The position numbers and the translations under genes were made by a program. Shown in pieces: positions 1 through 10,861 of a DNA stretch of 64,000 nt. This DNA is from Calendula officinalis. Taxonomy: Eukaryota; Streptophyta; Magnoliopsida; Asterales; Asteraceae. Below the pieces are notes generated by a model. The model was not told the origin of the DNA. It did not search any database and saw only the letters and a program-made list of their open reading frames with translations. The first letter of the stretch is position 1, and every line of letters begins with the position of its first letter. The stretch is from the NCBI GenBank assembly GCA_963853835.1, contig OY970820.1, forward strand, positions 76,690,909-76,754,908. The letters are read 5' to 3'.

Positions 1-899
1 CATATAATTGGAGAAATTTATAAGGATAATTGAGAATAATGAGTTTATGTGGTGGTATAATTATCAAGTTATCAGAAATTCATAAAGCAAGAGTAATTGT
101 GCAAATGAGAAGTAGCAGGTACTATAAATATATAAATAATAAGAAAATTATGAAATTAGAGAAATGAAAATTTAATTATGAGTTACATGTGTAAATCATT
201 ATAATAAGGGTAAAAGATCAAGATTTAAACTAATGGAGAACTAGTAAATCAAGCTAAGCGAATAAATTATTAAAATGAATCAAATGAGGAAAAAAAAAAA
301 TTATTTATGAGCAGATATTAAAATTTAATTAAGGGGATTATCGAGATAAATTACTAAGATGAATGTCATCAATTATCACGCATAATGGGATAATTATTGA
401 ATCGAGAATGGTTACTGAAATGAGCAAAGGAGAAAAAAAAAATATTAAGTGAATTAAGAAATAAAATGTTATTAAAATGTTATGAGTTGCAAAACTGAGG
501 AAACGTTAAAAATATAAAGTAGTGAGGAAATTTTTATGGCGAACGAGAAAATAACTAGAGGGTTATTTAACTTTGGTATAATTAATTGTGATATTAATTG
601 TGATGATTTGTTATGTGCATTTATTGTGAGCTTAATCGAACTAATTAAATGTGTGATGTTTGAGATTTATTAGTTACGAGTATTAGTTATCGCGAAGTTA
701 GATTTCTGAGTTTTAGTTGAGCAAGTGTTTTGACAAGTTCGGGAGGCCGGCCGGAGGGCCAAGACCGAATCATATTTAAATTCATGAGCCCAAGTTCGGT
801 TTTAGAGAAGGGACCAATTGTTTACTTGTACTCTTGGGGAAAATGATTATTTTGATTATTTAAAAATTTTAAATTTCCCCTGATTTTTGGGATGTTACA
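1..899 (-). mobile_element. Probable LTR fragment of a Ty3-type element, cut by the window edge
   Basis: The stretch is AT-rich and non-coding and stops at 899 with GATGTTACA. Read on the minus strand this is TGTAACATCCC, a typical start for a plant Ty3 LTR. The other LTR end lies outside the window, so the call rests on one terminus only. A GC-rich patch GGCCGGCCGGAGGGCC sits near 746-761. No reading frame is supported. Confidence 0.35.
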
Positions 900-1208
900 T
901 ATACGTTTCGTAGAAATTCTTGAGTGCGTGATTTTGCGTAAGTTATAAATCAAGTGCATCTATCTAATGTAAGTGTAAGCCAAGCGACCTAATTCTAAGG
1001 TATATGCCAAGTGAATAAAATATGATGCAATTGTGTAGGCAATGTAACTCAATATGAAATGCAAGCATATATAAAATGAAACTCTAAATGAAATGCAACT
1101 TTATATGAATGAGACTTTTGATACCACGAAAACGTTTTGACCCAAAATCTTTTTGTAGTTATAGATTAGACTCGCTAATTCACTATAACTATTGCTCTGA
1201 TACCATTC
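900..1208 (-). mobile_element. 5' leader of a minus-strand LTR retrotransposon, with primer-binding site
   Basis: Positions 1194-1205 read GCTCTGATACCA, the complement of the initiator-tRNA-Met primer-binding site (TGGTATCAGAGC), three bases from the LTR that starts at 1209. The leader therefore belongs to an element transcribed leftwards whose 5' LTR is 1209-3777. No gag or pol is visible before the other LTR-like end at 899, so the body is missing or lies beyond the window. Confidence 0.55.
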
Positions 1209-3774
1209 TGTCACACCCCGCCAAAAATGATTTTATAGTATTAAATGATTTGCGGAAGAACGGGATGTAACATTAATGAGTAATACAACTATGATTATCG
1301 TAAACAATAAATGTTTAAAAACTTCAATTAATATTTCAATTAAAGTACATCTCAAAATTTAATGTAATTGAAAACGATTAAAGGTAAAAGTTAATGTTTG
1401 GAAAGTGAAAAGACGTTCGTGGCATCTTGACAATATGCATGCTCATGACCCAATGCTACTAAGACTCATGCTTCAATGAATTACCTGAAAAACATAAGTA
1501 AAATGATCAACAAAAATTGTTGAGTGAATCCACAGGTTTAAAGAGTGTTTTGAGTTATCTAAAATGTTTGTGAGCCATCAAGGCTAAAAATGTTGTGATG
1601 ATATGATGTTTGAAAATGATTTGCCCAAAGGCAATATTGAAATGATGTTTGGCATGTAGAGACATGTAAAATAATTTAATAAAATTGTATAAATTGATAT
1701 CCTCAAAAAGATATTAAAATATGTGTAAATTGATATCCTAATAAAAAGGATATTAAAAATATAGTAATCTGATATCCTAGAAAGGATATTAAAAATTAAC
1801 ATGAACTGATATCCCCCAAAGGTTTGCAAGGCCCATGAGTTAAAATGCCGACCCTAAGCCCATAACCAAACTACAACTCCAAAATGATGTTACTGAATCT
1901 AAGATATGCACTCCCATGACGGTTCGGTAGACCGTTAAAACTGATCAAACAAATGTGGGAGGGTGAGTCTCAGTCGATAGTACTATCTGCATATCCAGGG
2001 TCTAGTCGCAACTAGCTAATGGTTACAGTATGTAGGCATCTACCAATGTCACTACATCTTGTCTTAGTTCGAGCATAAAGGACTGAATGTCATGTTCTGA
2101 GTAATGTATCATCACAATAAAATATGAATAGTAAAAGTGATTTTGTATGTTTTTCACCCCTGTTGTAAAATAGTATATAAAAATGCGATAAAAAGTGGGG
2201 CTGTGGACTCACCTGATGCAATGCTTCCAAAAGATTCAAATAATGATATGATGATTCCAACCAAACAATGATAGCTTCCTATATGCATAGAAAGATAATA
2301 AATGAGCGATATGTTGATGACTCTTGATGATTTGACATTGTATTTTAAGTTATGTTTGTTTTGAATTTATAACAAGTTTAAGAATTTATTTACCGATTGG
2401 TAGATCTTTGTGAAATGAGCAATAATCTAAATAAATAATTAATTAAATAAAAATTGAAATTGCTTAACCGATGAATTATTTGATACGTAAACAAATAGGT
2501 AGCTAAATTAACAATTATTAATTATTAAATATCAAATAAATAATTATAAATTAATAAACTTTAAATCCAGAAAATATTAGATAGCAAATCTGATTTTCAA
2601 ATCAATTAAATAGAATTGGGTTATTAACATTGGGCCAACACAACAGCAAAGAGAAAACGTTTCTTGGCTGCTATCGAAACTGGCTGAACGAACAAACAGA
2701 CTTGGCTCAGTTGTTATGTAGGTTCGGTTTAGACCTCGGTCGAAGGCGGCAACGGAAAACTCAAAAAGAGGGTTTAAAGGGAAGGGTTTATACCTTTAGT
2801 AGTGTTTTAGAGAGAGAGAGAGAGAGACCAAGATACGGACTTGACGGAGATGCTTTGTTGTTGTGGTCGCCGGAGTTTTCTACTTCTCGTCGGAGCACTG
2901 CTGCGTCGGAGGTGGTCCTCTAGCTCTCGGAGATGGGGCTGCTGGAAAAACTCAAGTGAGGGAGAGGGAGTGACGAACTGAGATGGAGAGTTATGGGGGT
3001 TCTTTTCTGGTTCAATACAATGAGGAAGACAAAGAGAGGGGTTGACTGTTTTAAGGAGGAGAGGCATGGGAGGAGGCGTCAAGTGATATGGGGAATGTAT
3101 TAGAAGTTTAGGAAGGTGAATTAATTGGTCCAAATTTTGATATATAATAATACTAAAAATTAAAATGAAAGGAATTATGATGGAAGGTTGACAAATCTGG
3201 GGTGGGTCGACTGTTACACGAAAATGGTAAATAAATGGGTTTTAAAGAATTATTCTTGAAATGCAAATTTCTCATTGGTTGTTAATTTAGACCAATAAAT
3301 TAACTTCTAAATATATAAAAAAAAATAAAAATAAATGGGAAGTTGCCAAAAGAGTGGAAGGGGGTTTATCTATCTTCACACGACTTAATTTATGTGGGGG
3401 TTTTAATCATTAGTTAACTTAAATTTAAATTTAAATTGGTGGTATCCGGATTTTGTACCAATTAACTTGGTTGAGCTAAAGATTCATTATGAACTAAAAA
3501 GGTTATGTCTTTGGTTCAATTCATAATTATATTGTGTCACCAACTCGCTAACTAATGAGTTAGCGCAACAAAATGATTAATGCATCAAATGATGACGTGT
3601 ACTGATGAGACTTGATTTCTAGGGTTTCACTAAACTTAAATGCACCCTAATTGTTATCATATATGCTATTAGGGTTTATCGCTAGATATAAATGCGAGTA
3701 AATGTTTTTATAAATTATTTAGGGTTCTTGGGCACTATTAGGGTTACAATAAATACCCGAATTTTCGGGGTGTC

Positions 3775-3777
<3 letters not shown>
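1209..3777 (-). mobile_element. Long LTR (5' LTR), family shared with 21302-24232 and 31996-34837
   Basis: The LTR runs from TGTCACACCCCGCC at 1209 to GGGGTGTCACA at 3777, with inverted TG...CA ends. It shares with the two other copies the CACACCCCGCC terminus, an internal stretch around 1975-2020 (ATAGTACTATCTGCATATCC) and the GACTCACCTGATGCAATG block near 2208. A tRNA-Met primer site adjoins it on the left, so this copy is a 5' LTR and not solo. At about 2.57 kb it is long for a plant LTR. Short frames inside it (1584-1829, 2630-2923) look random. Confidence 0.75.

Positions 3778-3822
<45 letters not shown>
3778..3822. repeat. (TA)n microsatellite
   Basis: An uninterrupted AT dinucleotide run of about 22 units starts directly at the outer end of the LTR at 3777. 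It blurs any target-site duplication there. Confidence 0.95.
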
Positions 3823-3823
<1 letters not shown>

Positions 3824-5061
3824 TAAGGTGTATAAAGTTATAAGTTATTATAACTAGATAATTATACAAGTATAATATAAGTATTTTACAAGTTATGTAA
3901 TATACTAGATTAATGATCAAGTAATAAATAACAAGAAAACTTTATAACCTATATTTAACTAGTTCAAGTTAAATGTAAGAAAGGCTTAAACAAACTAAGT
4001 ATTATTATATATAGTCTTTATATAATAAGTTTATTAGTTTCACCAAGTATAGACCGGTGATTGTGTCTGCTTAAGTTCCATCATGGTTGTTAGAGCTAGT
4101 GGGAGCTACACAAGAAAGTCACAAAGTTTATAAGTGTGTCGATAAGACATAAGTTTTGGTCGAATCTAGTATGTCAAAACAAATATTTAATTTCATTATT
4201 AGACATATGAAAAGCTAGGTGTGTTAAACTAAGTTTATGTTTCAAGTTCATGAATCATAAAAGAATTTAAAAGTTTAACATAAGTTTTAAGTTTTTCAAG
4301 TAAGATAAAACAAGTAAGTCTTATCATAAATAAGGTTTTTCACAAACCCTAGTAAAACGTTTTGTGCAACTCGTCTTAGGTATACATGTAAAATCGTGCA
4401 AATTCTTGAAACTATAAGTTTTAAAGAATAGTTCTTAAGTTTTAAAAAGGTGTCTTGTAGAATTCCTAAATTCACAAGTCGCACATTTTAAACAAGGATT
4501 AAGATTGGAATAAAGGTTTAAGACTTAAACAAACCCAATAAAATCTTAGATCGAAGTACTATCCACCTAATGGAACACCTCACTTGTTCAACGATATTCA
4601 TATTGTAAGGATAAAGAACCTTAGATATGGATTCGAATCATTGCGAGTGTCAGGGTGCGTAAGGCTCTGTGATAATCGGGAGTCCCGGCGCAAAGCATTG
4701 CACTGTCTTAGATGGTCTGATCTATTTTGGTGATAATCGGGAGTCCCGGCCCAAAAAGTACTTGAGTAGAATAAACATACTAGATTTTATTTATAACTTA
4801 GAAATGTACAATTAGATTGTACAAGGTTGTAATAAATTATAAATCTAAAGATTCTACGCCCCCTAGGAATCGTGTCAAGTCTTGATATGATCGGTAAGGA
4901 CGTTACCTACCAGAAACAGCATGTCTCGTCGAGAAGTGCCCAAAACTTGCGGCGAGAATGAGATATATGGATCCTAGGCCTAAAATATTAATTATGGGTT
5001 TATAATATATTTTAGAGAATGTTTATTGATGATTACTAATTAAACTGGGTTTGATTTGTAG
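3823..5061. other. Non-coding retroelement leader-like region, no gene seen
   Basis: AT-rich, with no supported frame. A short direct repeat, TGATAATCGGGAGTCCCGGC, occurs near 4671 and 4731. The stretch leads into the gag-like reading frame at 5062 and is probably the 5' leader of that element, but I could not find a matching LTR or primer site. Confidence 0.3.
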
Positions 5062-5952
5062 ATGGCAGCAACAAACACAATCGCGACAACAAGTACCAAC
5101 AATATCTCACTTCGCTCAATCCTCGAAAAGGACAAATTGATTGGGTCAAACTTTCTCAACTGGGAGCGCAATCTTCATATTGTGCTCAGGCATGAGAGAA
5201 AGTGATATGTCTTGGAGAGAGCAGTACTAAATGCCCCTGCCGTTAATGCTAGAGCTGAAACAAGGCAAGCTTATGATAAGCATGTCAGTGATGCACTCGA
5301 TGTGAGCTGTCTGATGCTCGCCACTATGAGTCCTGAGTTACAAGCGGGACTTATGGATGTGCCTGCATTTGAGATGATCTAGCAACTTAGGGATTCATTT
5401 CAAGAGCAAGCTCGCAATGAGAGGTTCGACATCAATCGAGCCTTCAACTCTTGCAAGATGGTCAAAGGAACGCCGGTGAGTGCCCACGTCATGAAAATGA
5501 AAGGACACATGGATCACCTCGCTATACTTGGTCACCCCATACCGTTGCAAATGGCAACAGACACTATACTTAACTCGTTGTCTGATGACTACAAGTCTTT
5601 TATGGTCAACTACAACATGCATAATATGGAGAAATCCATTGCTGAGCTACATTCCATGCTCAAGAGTTGAGTTGAGTTTGGGGACCAAATCTAAGGACAT
5701 TCTTATGATCGGTAATGGCAGTGGCGGTGGGAAGAAGAGAAAAGGGCATGGTGGTAAAGGAAAGGGTAAAACCTATCCTAACCAAGGAATGCCAAATAGT
5801 AAAGGTGTCAAACAAAAGGTCAAGAAGGTTAAGCCTAACATTGCGAGGACCGAGAATCGGTGCTTCAAGTGTGGTGAGGCTGGGCATTGGAAAAGGAATT
5901 GTCCAAAGGGTGCAAGTGGTGGTGGAGGAAACGCGAGTTCCTCAGGTAACAC
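5062..5952 (+). pseudogene. Decayed copia-like gag with one CCHC zinc knuckle
   Basis: Starting at ATG 5062 the frame reads MAATNTIATTSTNN and continues as a typical Ty1/copia gag of the UBN2/DUF4219 type, with LIGSNFLNWERNLH near the start and LNSLSDDYKSFMVNYNMHN further on. A CCHC knuckle, CFKCGEAGHWKRNC, lies at about 5860-5902. The frame is broken by in-frame stops near 5203 and 5380 and by a stop plus frameshift near 5668. No protease, integrase or reverse transcriptase follows, so this resembles a non-autonomous gag-only element or the 5' part of a deleted copia element. Gag would package element RNA; this copy cannot make it. Confidence 0.65.
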
Positions 5953-5989
5953 AACCACATTTCTTAATCACTTTAAGATACTTGTAAAG

Positions 5990-8600
5990 TACATTACGAG
6001 TAATCTAACTTTTGCAATCGTTTATTGCAGGAGGAGATGGAAAGTGATGACGACCGGCATGAGATGGTGATGATCCCACGAGCTCCAAGTTTTATAATTT
6101 AGTTTTTTTATGGATTCAGTTCATTTTATTGTTTGGATAATTTTATTTTATGTTAAAACAAGTTTTTCTTTAGTTTTAATAAATTTTGAATCAATGGTTG
6201 AATTATATTGTGTGCATGTGTGATAATTACACTAGCCAAGGTTTATGACTAGATTGTAAGTCAAGTTTTTGATTTACTTTATATTTCATGTTTTATACTT
6301 GTTTGATTGTTGTATGAATGAATAATGTCTTGATAGCTCAAGGTACTTAGATACTAGTAATTAGAAAGTTTTTCTAATGGAAGTATTTAAGAGTTTTATG
6401 GAAGCATAAGGTTCAAAAGTTATTGAACACCTTAAGTAATAGTCATTACTTATGATAGAAAGTTTTAAAGTATTAGTATTAATATAGTATGATTATATTG
6501 GATATAATCAAGATAGACTTTAAGATTATTATTACAAGTCTTATATACTTGTAATAAAGTATTTAATGAAGTCATAATTCCCTAATAGGAATAATTGGAT
6601 ATTCGTAAAATCCAAATAAAATGACTTAGACATTAAATGAACTCTTAAAAGGGACAAACTATATTAAAGTATTTAAGAATTAAAAAGGTATTATTGCAAG
6701 TCTTTTACACTTGTAATAAATACATTATTTAATCAAGTCATAATTCTCTTATAGGAATAATGGATATTTGAGAAATCCAAGAAATGATTTTGGCATTAAA
6801 TAAAGTTCTTAAAAGAATACTAATATGTTTAAGAATTGAAAGTATCGTTTCAAGTGTTTTATACTTGTTAGATGTAGTAATCAATAAAGGTCATGATTCC
6901 CTAAACAAAAATGTTGGATATTCGCAAATCCAAAGGATGATCTTAATTATTGATAGAATTTTTGAAAGATTAAACTACAAGTTATTGACTAGGTCAAAGT
7001 AGTTTAAGAGAGGATTAAATTCCATAAAAGTGAGTGGGAGCTAAGACTAACATAATTCATTAAAGATGTTAATGAATTTAGTAAGTTAGTAAGACATTAA
7101 CAACAAGGTTTTACCAAGTCGTTAGCCAAAGAGTTAAGATAAATAAATGATCATCAATTCGATTATTGCAAACCTAATAGCATGATCACATGTTTTGTGA
7201 TTAATTATTGCATATCTAATAGGTTGTTCACACTCCAGTGGATAACATAATCATTTAAGGAAATTTCTTTAACTAGTAATGATATATCTACAAATCAAGT
7301 AACTAAAAGAGGCTTTAGTTACAAGGATAATTTTATGAATTCAAGAAACTAAGGAGTAACTTTCCAATCCTCCTATGTTTGCGGAATTGCATAAAAGGCA
7401 AGACTAGAAAATGTTCCAATTGTTGCATGAACAATATCTAGCAAAGACAAAAGTAATAGTACTCCTAAATACTTGTCTTATGTCTTTAGTTTAATAGAAA
7501 TGATTGGTTTAGTGATAAAGTTACAATTAAGGTTGTAAGAATCATTAAGTAATCAACACAAACAGAAGGAATAAGTAATGATCCAGTAATAATTCAGTAT
7601 CTATGTCCAGTAAGGAATAATACATGAGTTAGTATCATTGTTATTCAGACTTTGTATGTTTTACAATATCCATGAATAAAAGTTTATTTATTCAAAAAGA
7701 TACAAAATCCGTGACTACTCGTCTGGGTAGGACCTTGATGGGATGATAACGTCATCGCGATGTTTTGGTGGTAGATTCGAAGTTCTTCAAAGATAGCTAC
7801 ACAAGTTTTGTGTAAACCAAACATCGATGATATTCTGTTGGAGCTCGACGAATATTGGATTGACCACCGTGACAATACTTCGTGGTTGAAAAGTTCAAAA
7901 GTATTGTTCACTAGGATTGTCCTTAAGCCTGAGGTATTTGGTTTAGGATACAATGACTAATGTGCTTTGGTTCGTCTTAGACAATTCTGAAAAATGTTTG
8001 TCATACGAGGCGATACTGGGTACAAAGGAAGTTGTAATTTAAATCGAAATATAACAAGATGTAATTGCACCTCCTTTTTAGGAGAGATATTTATAGGTCC
8101 TTTGACGTGATGAGATAACTGGAAAGTGCATGGCCATGCCCAAACGAACTGATTTGTTCTTTGTCGTTTATCACAACAGTTTGAATCAAGAAGTCATGAA
8201 ATGATTTCGAATACAGGAGTTGATAATTTCTACCATGCTCGTATTCGTTATCACAAATATCGTGCAGCAAGGGATAAGCCTAACAACGTTACCCAAGAAG
8301 TAAAGACAGAGTGTTCTTTACTAGGAGACTAAGAGTTTTTTACAAAACTATACCAGTTACATAAGCTGTTTTTATGGGGTTGGTTACCTACATGCCCATC
8401 TAGAAGGCCACTGTAGCTCGTATCATTAAGACAAAGGTTACGAACTTGCACATGTGGGAGTCTGAAGGATTTATGTGCACAGTTAGTCAACCTATGATGA
8501 TACATCCATGCCTACGAAACACTTAAGGGTCACACCGGTGAGTGCATGTAATACGAGCAAGTTATGCAATGATACTACGAAGAGGAATGATTCATAATAG
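5990..8600. other. AT-rich retroelement-derived non-coding region
   Basis: No coding frame is convincing; the 89-residue minus-strand frame at 7684-7953 has no recognisable motif. The region probably belongs to the untranslated internal part of the gag-only element starting upstream. The only clear structure is the diverged repeat at 6527-7002. Confidence 0.3.
6527..7002. repeat. Three diverged tandem units of about 158 bp
   Basis: The units begin near 6527, 6685 and 6843. Each carries a TTACAAGTC...ACTTGTA block, then GTCATAATTCCCTAATAGG or a relative, then GGATATTCG...AAATCC, then a TTAAGAATT block. The third copy is the most diverged. This looks like an old tandem duplication inside retroelement debris. 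Confidence 0.6.
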
Positions 8601-8989
8601 TCATTATGAATCATTTAAGTATTAAGTTAAGTTTAACTTATTACTAGATTAGTTTAACTAACTAATTAATACAAGTAGTTGTACATTTACTAGTTGAGTA
8701 AATATACAATGTGTTAATTATAGATTATCCATCATATGATTTAAAGTTATTAAATCATATAGTAATCGAATAATATTGTTGTGTAAATTATATAAAGGTT
8801 ATTATATAATTATTAAAAGTATAAATGCAAGTATATATATTTCGTGTATATGGGTACCGAAATATATTAGTGTATTAATACTAGACATTTAATAGTTAAG
8901 TGAAACAATAATAAACTAGTTAAAACTATAAGGGATGGAAGTGTAAAAAGGAAGTTTAATTAAGTTAATCTTAATTAAACTAGAAGGGT

Positions 8990-9430
8990 TTTAAGTATAA
9001 GATCTTCTATTATAAATAGGAGGCTTATGACTTAAACCTAATGTTGATCTTTGCCTCCTTACACATGAAATTCCCTCCCCCTTCTCCCCTTCGATCGGCC
9101 GAGCACAACACCAAGAACACAAGTCTTGTGTTCTTCGTGTTCTTCGTGTTCTTCGTTCGTTTTTCGTGTTCTTCGAGTTTCGAAGATCAAGGATCGTTGC
9201 AAGTGATCATCTAGAGGATCGCTCATCGTGTTCATCATCAGTGGATCTATCTTAAGCACTAACTAAGGTATATTTCATGGAACACTCTTCCTCTTCTCCC
9301 TCTTGTTCGAAGTCGAACCAAGAACCCTAGGGTTCTTGGTAGTAGTCGACGAACACACACAAGTATGTGTGTGTGTTCGAGTTCTTCGTACAAGGTTTCT
9401 TTCTTATTAATCTAATCTAGATTTCCAACA
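8990..9430 (+). mobile_element. Copia-type LTR, transcribed right-hand part
   Basis: A TATA-like TTATAAATAGGAGG at about 9011-9024 is followed by a C/T-rich leader with GTTCTTCGT repeats (9130-9175) and the terminal TTTCCAACA at 9422-9430, a common copia LTR end. The left end could not be fixed and no 5-bp target duplication was found, so only the promoter-to-end portion is marked. It may be the 3' LTR of the gag-only element at 5062. Confidence 0.4.
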
Positions 9431-9746
9431 TCCCAATCCTTTAGGGTTTAAGGATTAGGTTTAATCCCAATTCCGCTTTTAGGGATTAAATTAGCTAGTT
9501 GGTTTTAACCGGTCAAGAACAAGTTCATGTTCTTGGTCAGCAAGGTTCGAACCAAGTTTACTAGGAGGTAGGTCCTATGGGTCGATCAGTGTTAATGAAA
9601 CCCTTCACAACGGTGGTTGGCGATAGGTAGGATATGATGAGAAAGCTTTTTCATTGCCTTATTGATGATGTGGTAGAGTCGCAGGGGCTTACAACAGATC
9701 ATATATCAGATGTCATCATGTTGTCTACCCTGCCCTGTTCTTCAGC
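9431..9746. other. Unassigned sequence between two retroelement remnants
   Basis: No gene seen. Somewhere here the copia-like element to the right must end, but no copy of its LTR (12609-13596) can be found, so the left side appears truncated. Confidence 0.3.
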
Positions 9747-10802
9747 TCAATGTTGGATCTCTGAGTATCCATCCCTGAAGAATGGATATTGGTTGTCTGC
9801 AAAATTAACAAACCCTTTTGAAGCGTACCTTCCAGTTACTGATGACCTTTTTGAGCTCGAGGCTATGGCTTCTTCATGAATGAGATTGTAACAGTTTTTG
9901 TTCTTGTGGTAACTACATTTCTTTTTACCACTTTCAAGCTTATTGTTTTGGTTCATTTCCATTTCTTCAGTAACTTCTACGATGATGTTCTGTCTTACAT
10001 ACTGTTCCATTGATAGATTTTGAGTACTTGGATCAGCTTGAGTTTCTTCAAACTCCATTTCCTCAACGTCGTCAAAGATAACATTTTGGTTGATATAGTT
10101 TTCTATTGAGAAATTTTGAGATTGATTGAGATCATTCATTTGGTCAAAGAATGTCATCTGATAGCCATCAGTGATTGATCCATCTGATATTTCCTTTGGA
10201 TGAAATGAGAGATGATGAAAAGGATAAGTTGCAAAGTCTTTCAGAGTGACTGATGGAGTGACATTATTTTTGAGCAGGTTGAAGACTATTTGCAGTTGAT
10301 TGTTAATTTGTGTGAACCCTTCATTCATCTCAGCCTTGATTTCGGTTTTGAGTAGTTCAAGATCAGCTTTAGTATCAGCTATTGATGATGTTAGCAGGCT
10401 GATGTAAGTGGTGAGATTTACTAATGTTTGGTTGTTGGTGCAATCAACATCAGTGGGTCTTGCTTGTTTCTGATGACTCGTAGATTCTGCTTCTTCATGT
10501 GAGGTAGTAGCCTGAAACATTTCTTTATCCTGGAACATGAACTCCTCTGAAGCATAATCCCTGGTGATGATCAGATTACCGCTTGCCGTCTGAAAACCTT
10601 TTCTTGCATAGCTCACTTCTTGAGATTTCGACAGTCTGGATGTTTGATTTTTAACATTTGATGTTCCAGATGTATGAGTTCTGCAGATTTGATATTGCTC
10701 ATATTCCCCAGAAAAACCTTGAATGATTCTGTTCTTCTGGAGCTTGATTGGTGATATTGGATGATTTATTCCATGAGTTGCACGACTTTTGAAGAGCTTC
10801 AT
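9747..10802 (-). CDS. Second reading frame of the copia-like element, function unknown
   Basis: An open frame of 351 residues, starting MKLFKSRATHGINHPISP, follows the gag region on the same strand. It is polar and rich in Ser, Asn, Gln and Glu. A probable coiled-coil stretch lies around residues 130-175 (SSIADTKADLELLKTEIKAE), and two similar acidic blocks follow (SIENYINQNVIFDDVEEMEF and SMEQYVRQNIIVEVTEEMEM), which suggests an internal duplication. No protease, integrase, reverse transcriptase or RNase H motif is present, so it is not pol. It could be a C-terminal gag extension separated by a frameshift, or an accessory frame of a non-autonomous element. The family is not recognised. Confidence 0.5.
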   Translation of the reverse strand: MKLFKSRATHGINHPISPIKLQKNRIIQGFSGEYEQYQICRTHTSGTSNVKNQTSRLSKSQEVSYARKGFQTASGNLIITRDYASEEFMFQDKEMFQATTSHEEAESTSHQKQARPTDVDCTNNQTLVNLTTYISLLTSSIADTKADLELLKTEIKAEMNEGFTQINNQLQIVFNLLKNNVTPSVTLKDFATYPFHHLSFHPKEISDGSITDGYQMTFFDQMNDLNQSQNFSIENYINQNVIFDDVEEMEFEETQADPSTQNLSMEQYVRQNIIVEVTEEMEMNQNNKLESGKKKCSYHKNKNCYNLIHEEAIASSSKRSSVTGRYASKGFVNFADNQYPFFRDGYSEIQH

Positions 10803-10861
10803 TTTTCTGAGCTAACATCAAATTATCTTCTCCAGGATATTGTTGAAGCACTGAAGCCTGA

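Noticed and set aside
1194..1205. tRNA-like sequence GCTCTGATACCA, also at 12595 and 31788
   Set aside because: These are primer-binding sites complementary to the end of tRNA-Met beside LTRs; no tRNA cloverleaf surrounds them.
2630..2923. 97-residue plus-strand frame with a GAGAGA tract
   Set aside because: It lies within a long LTR, is not conserved in the sister LTRs and contains no motif.
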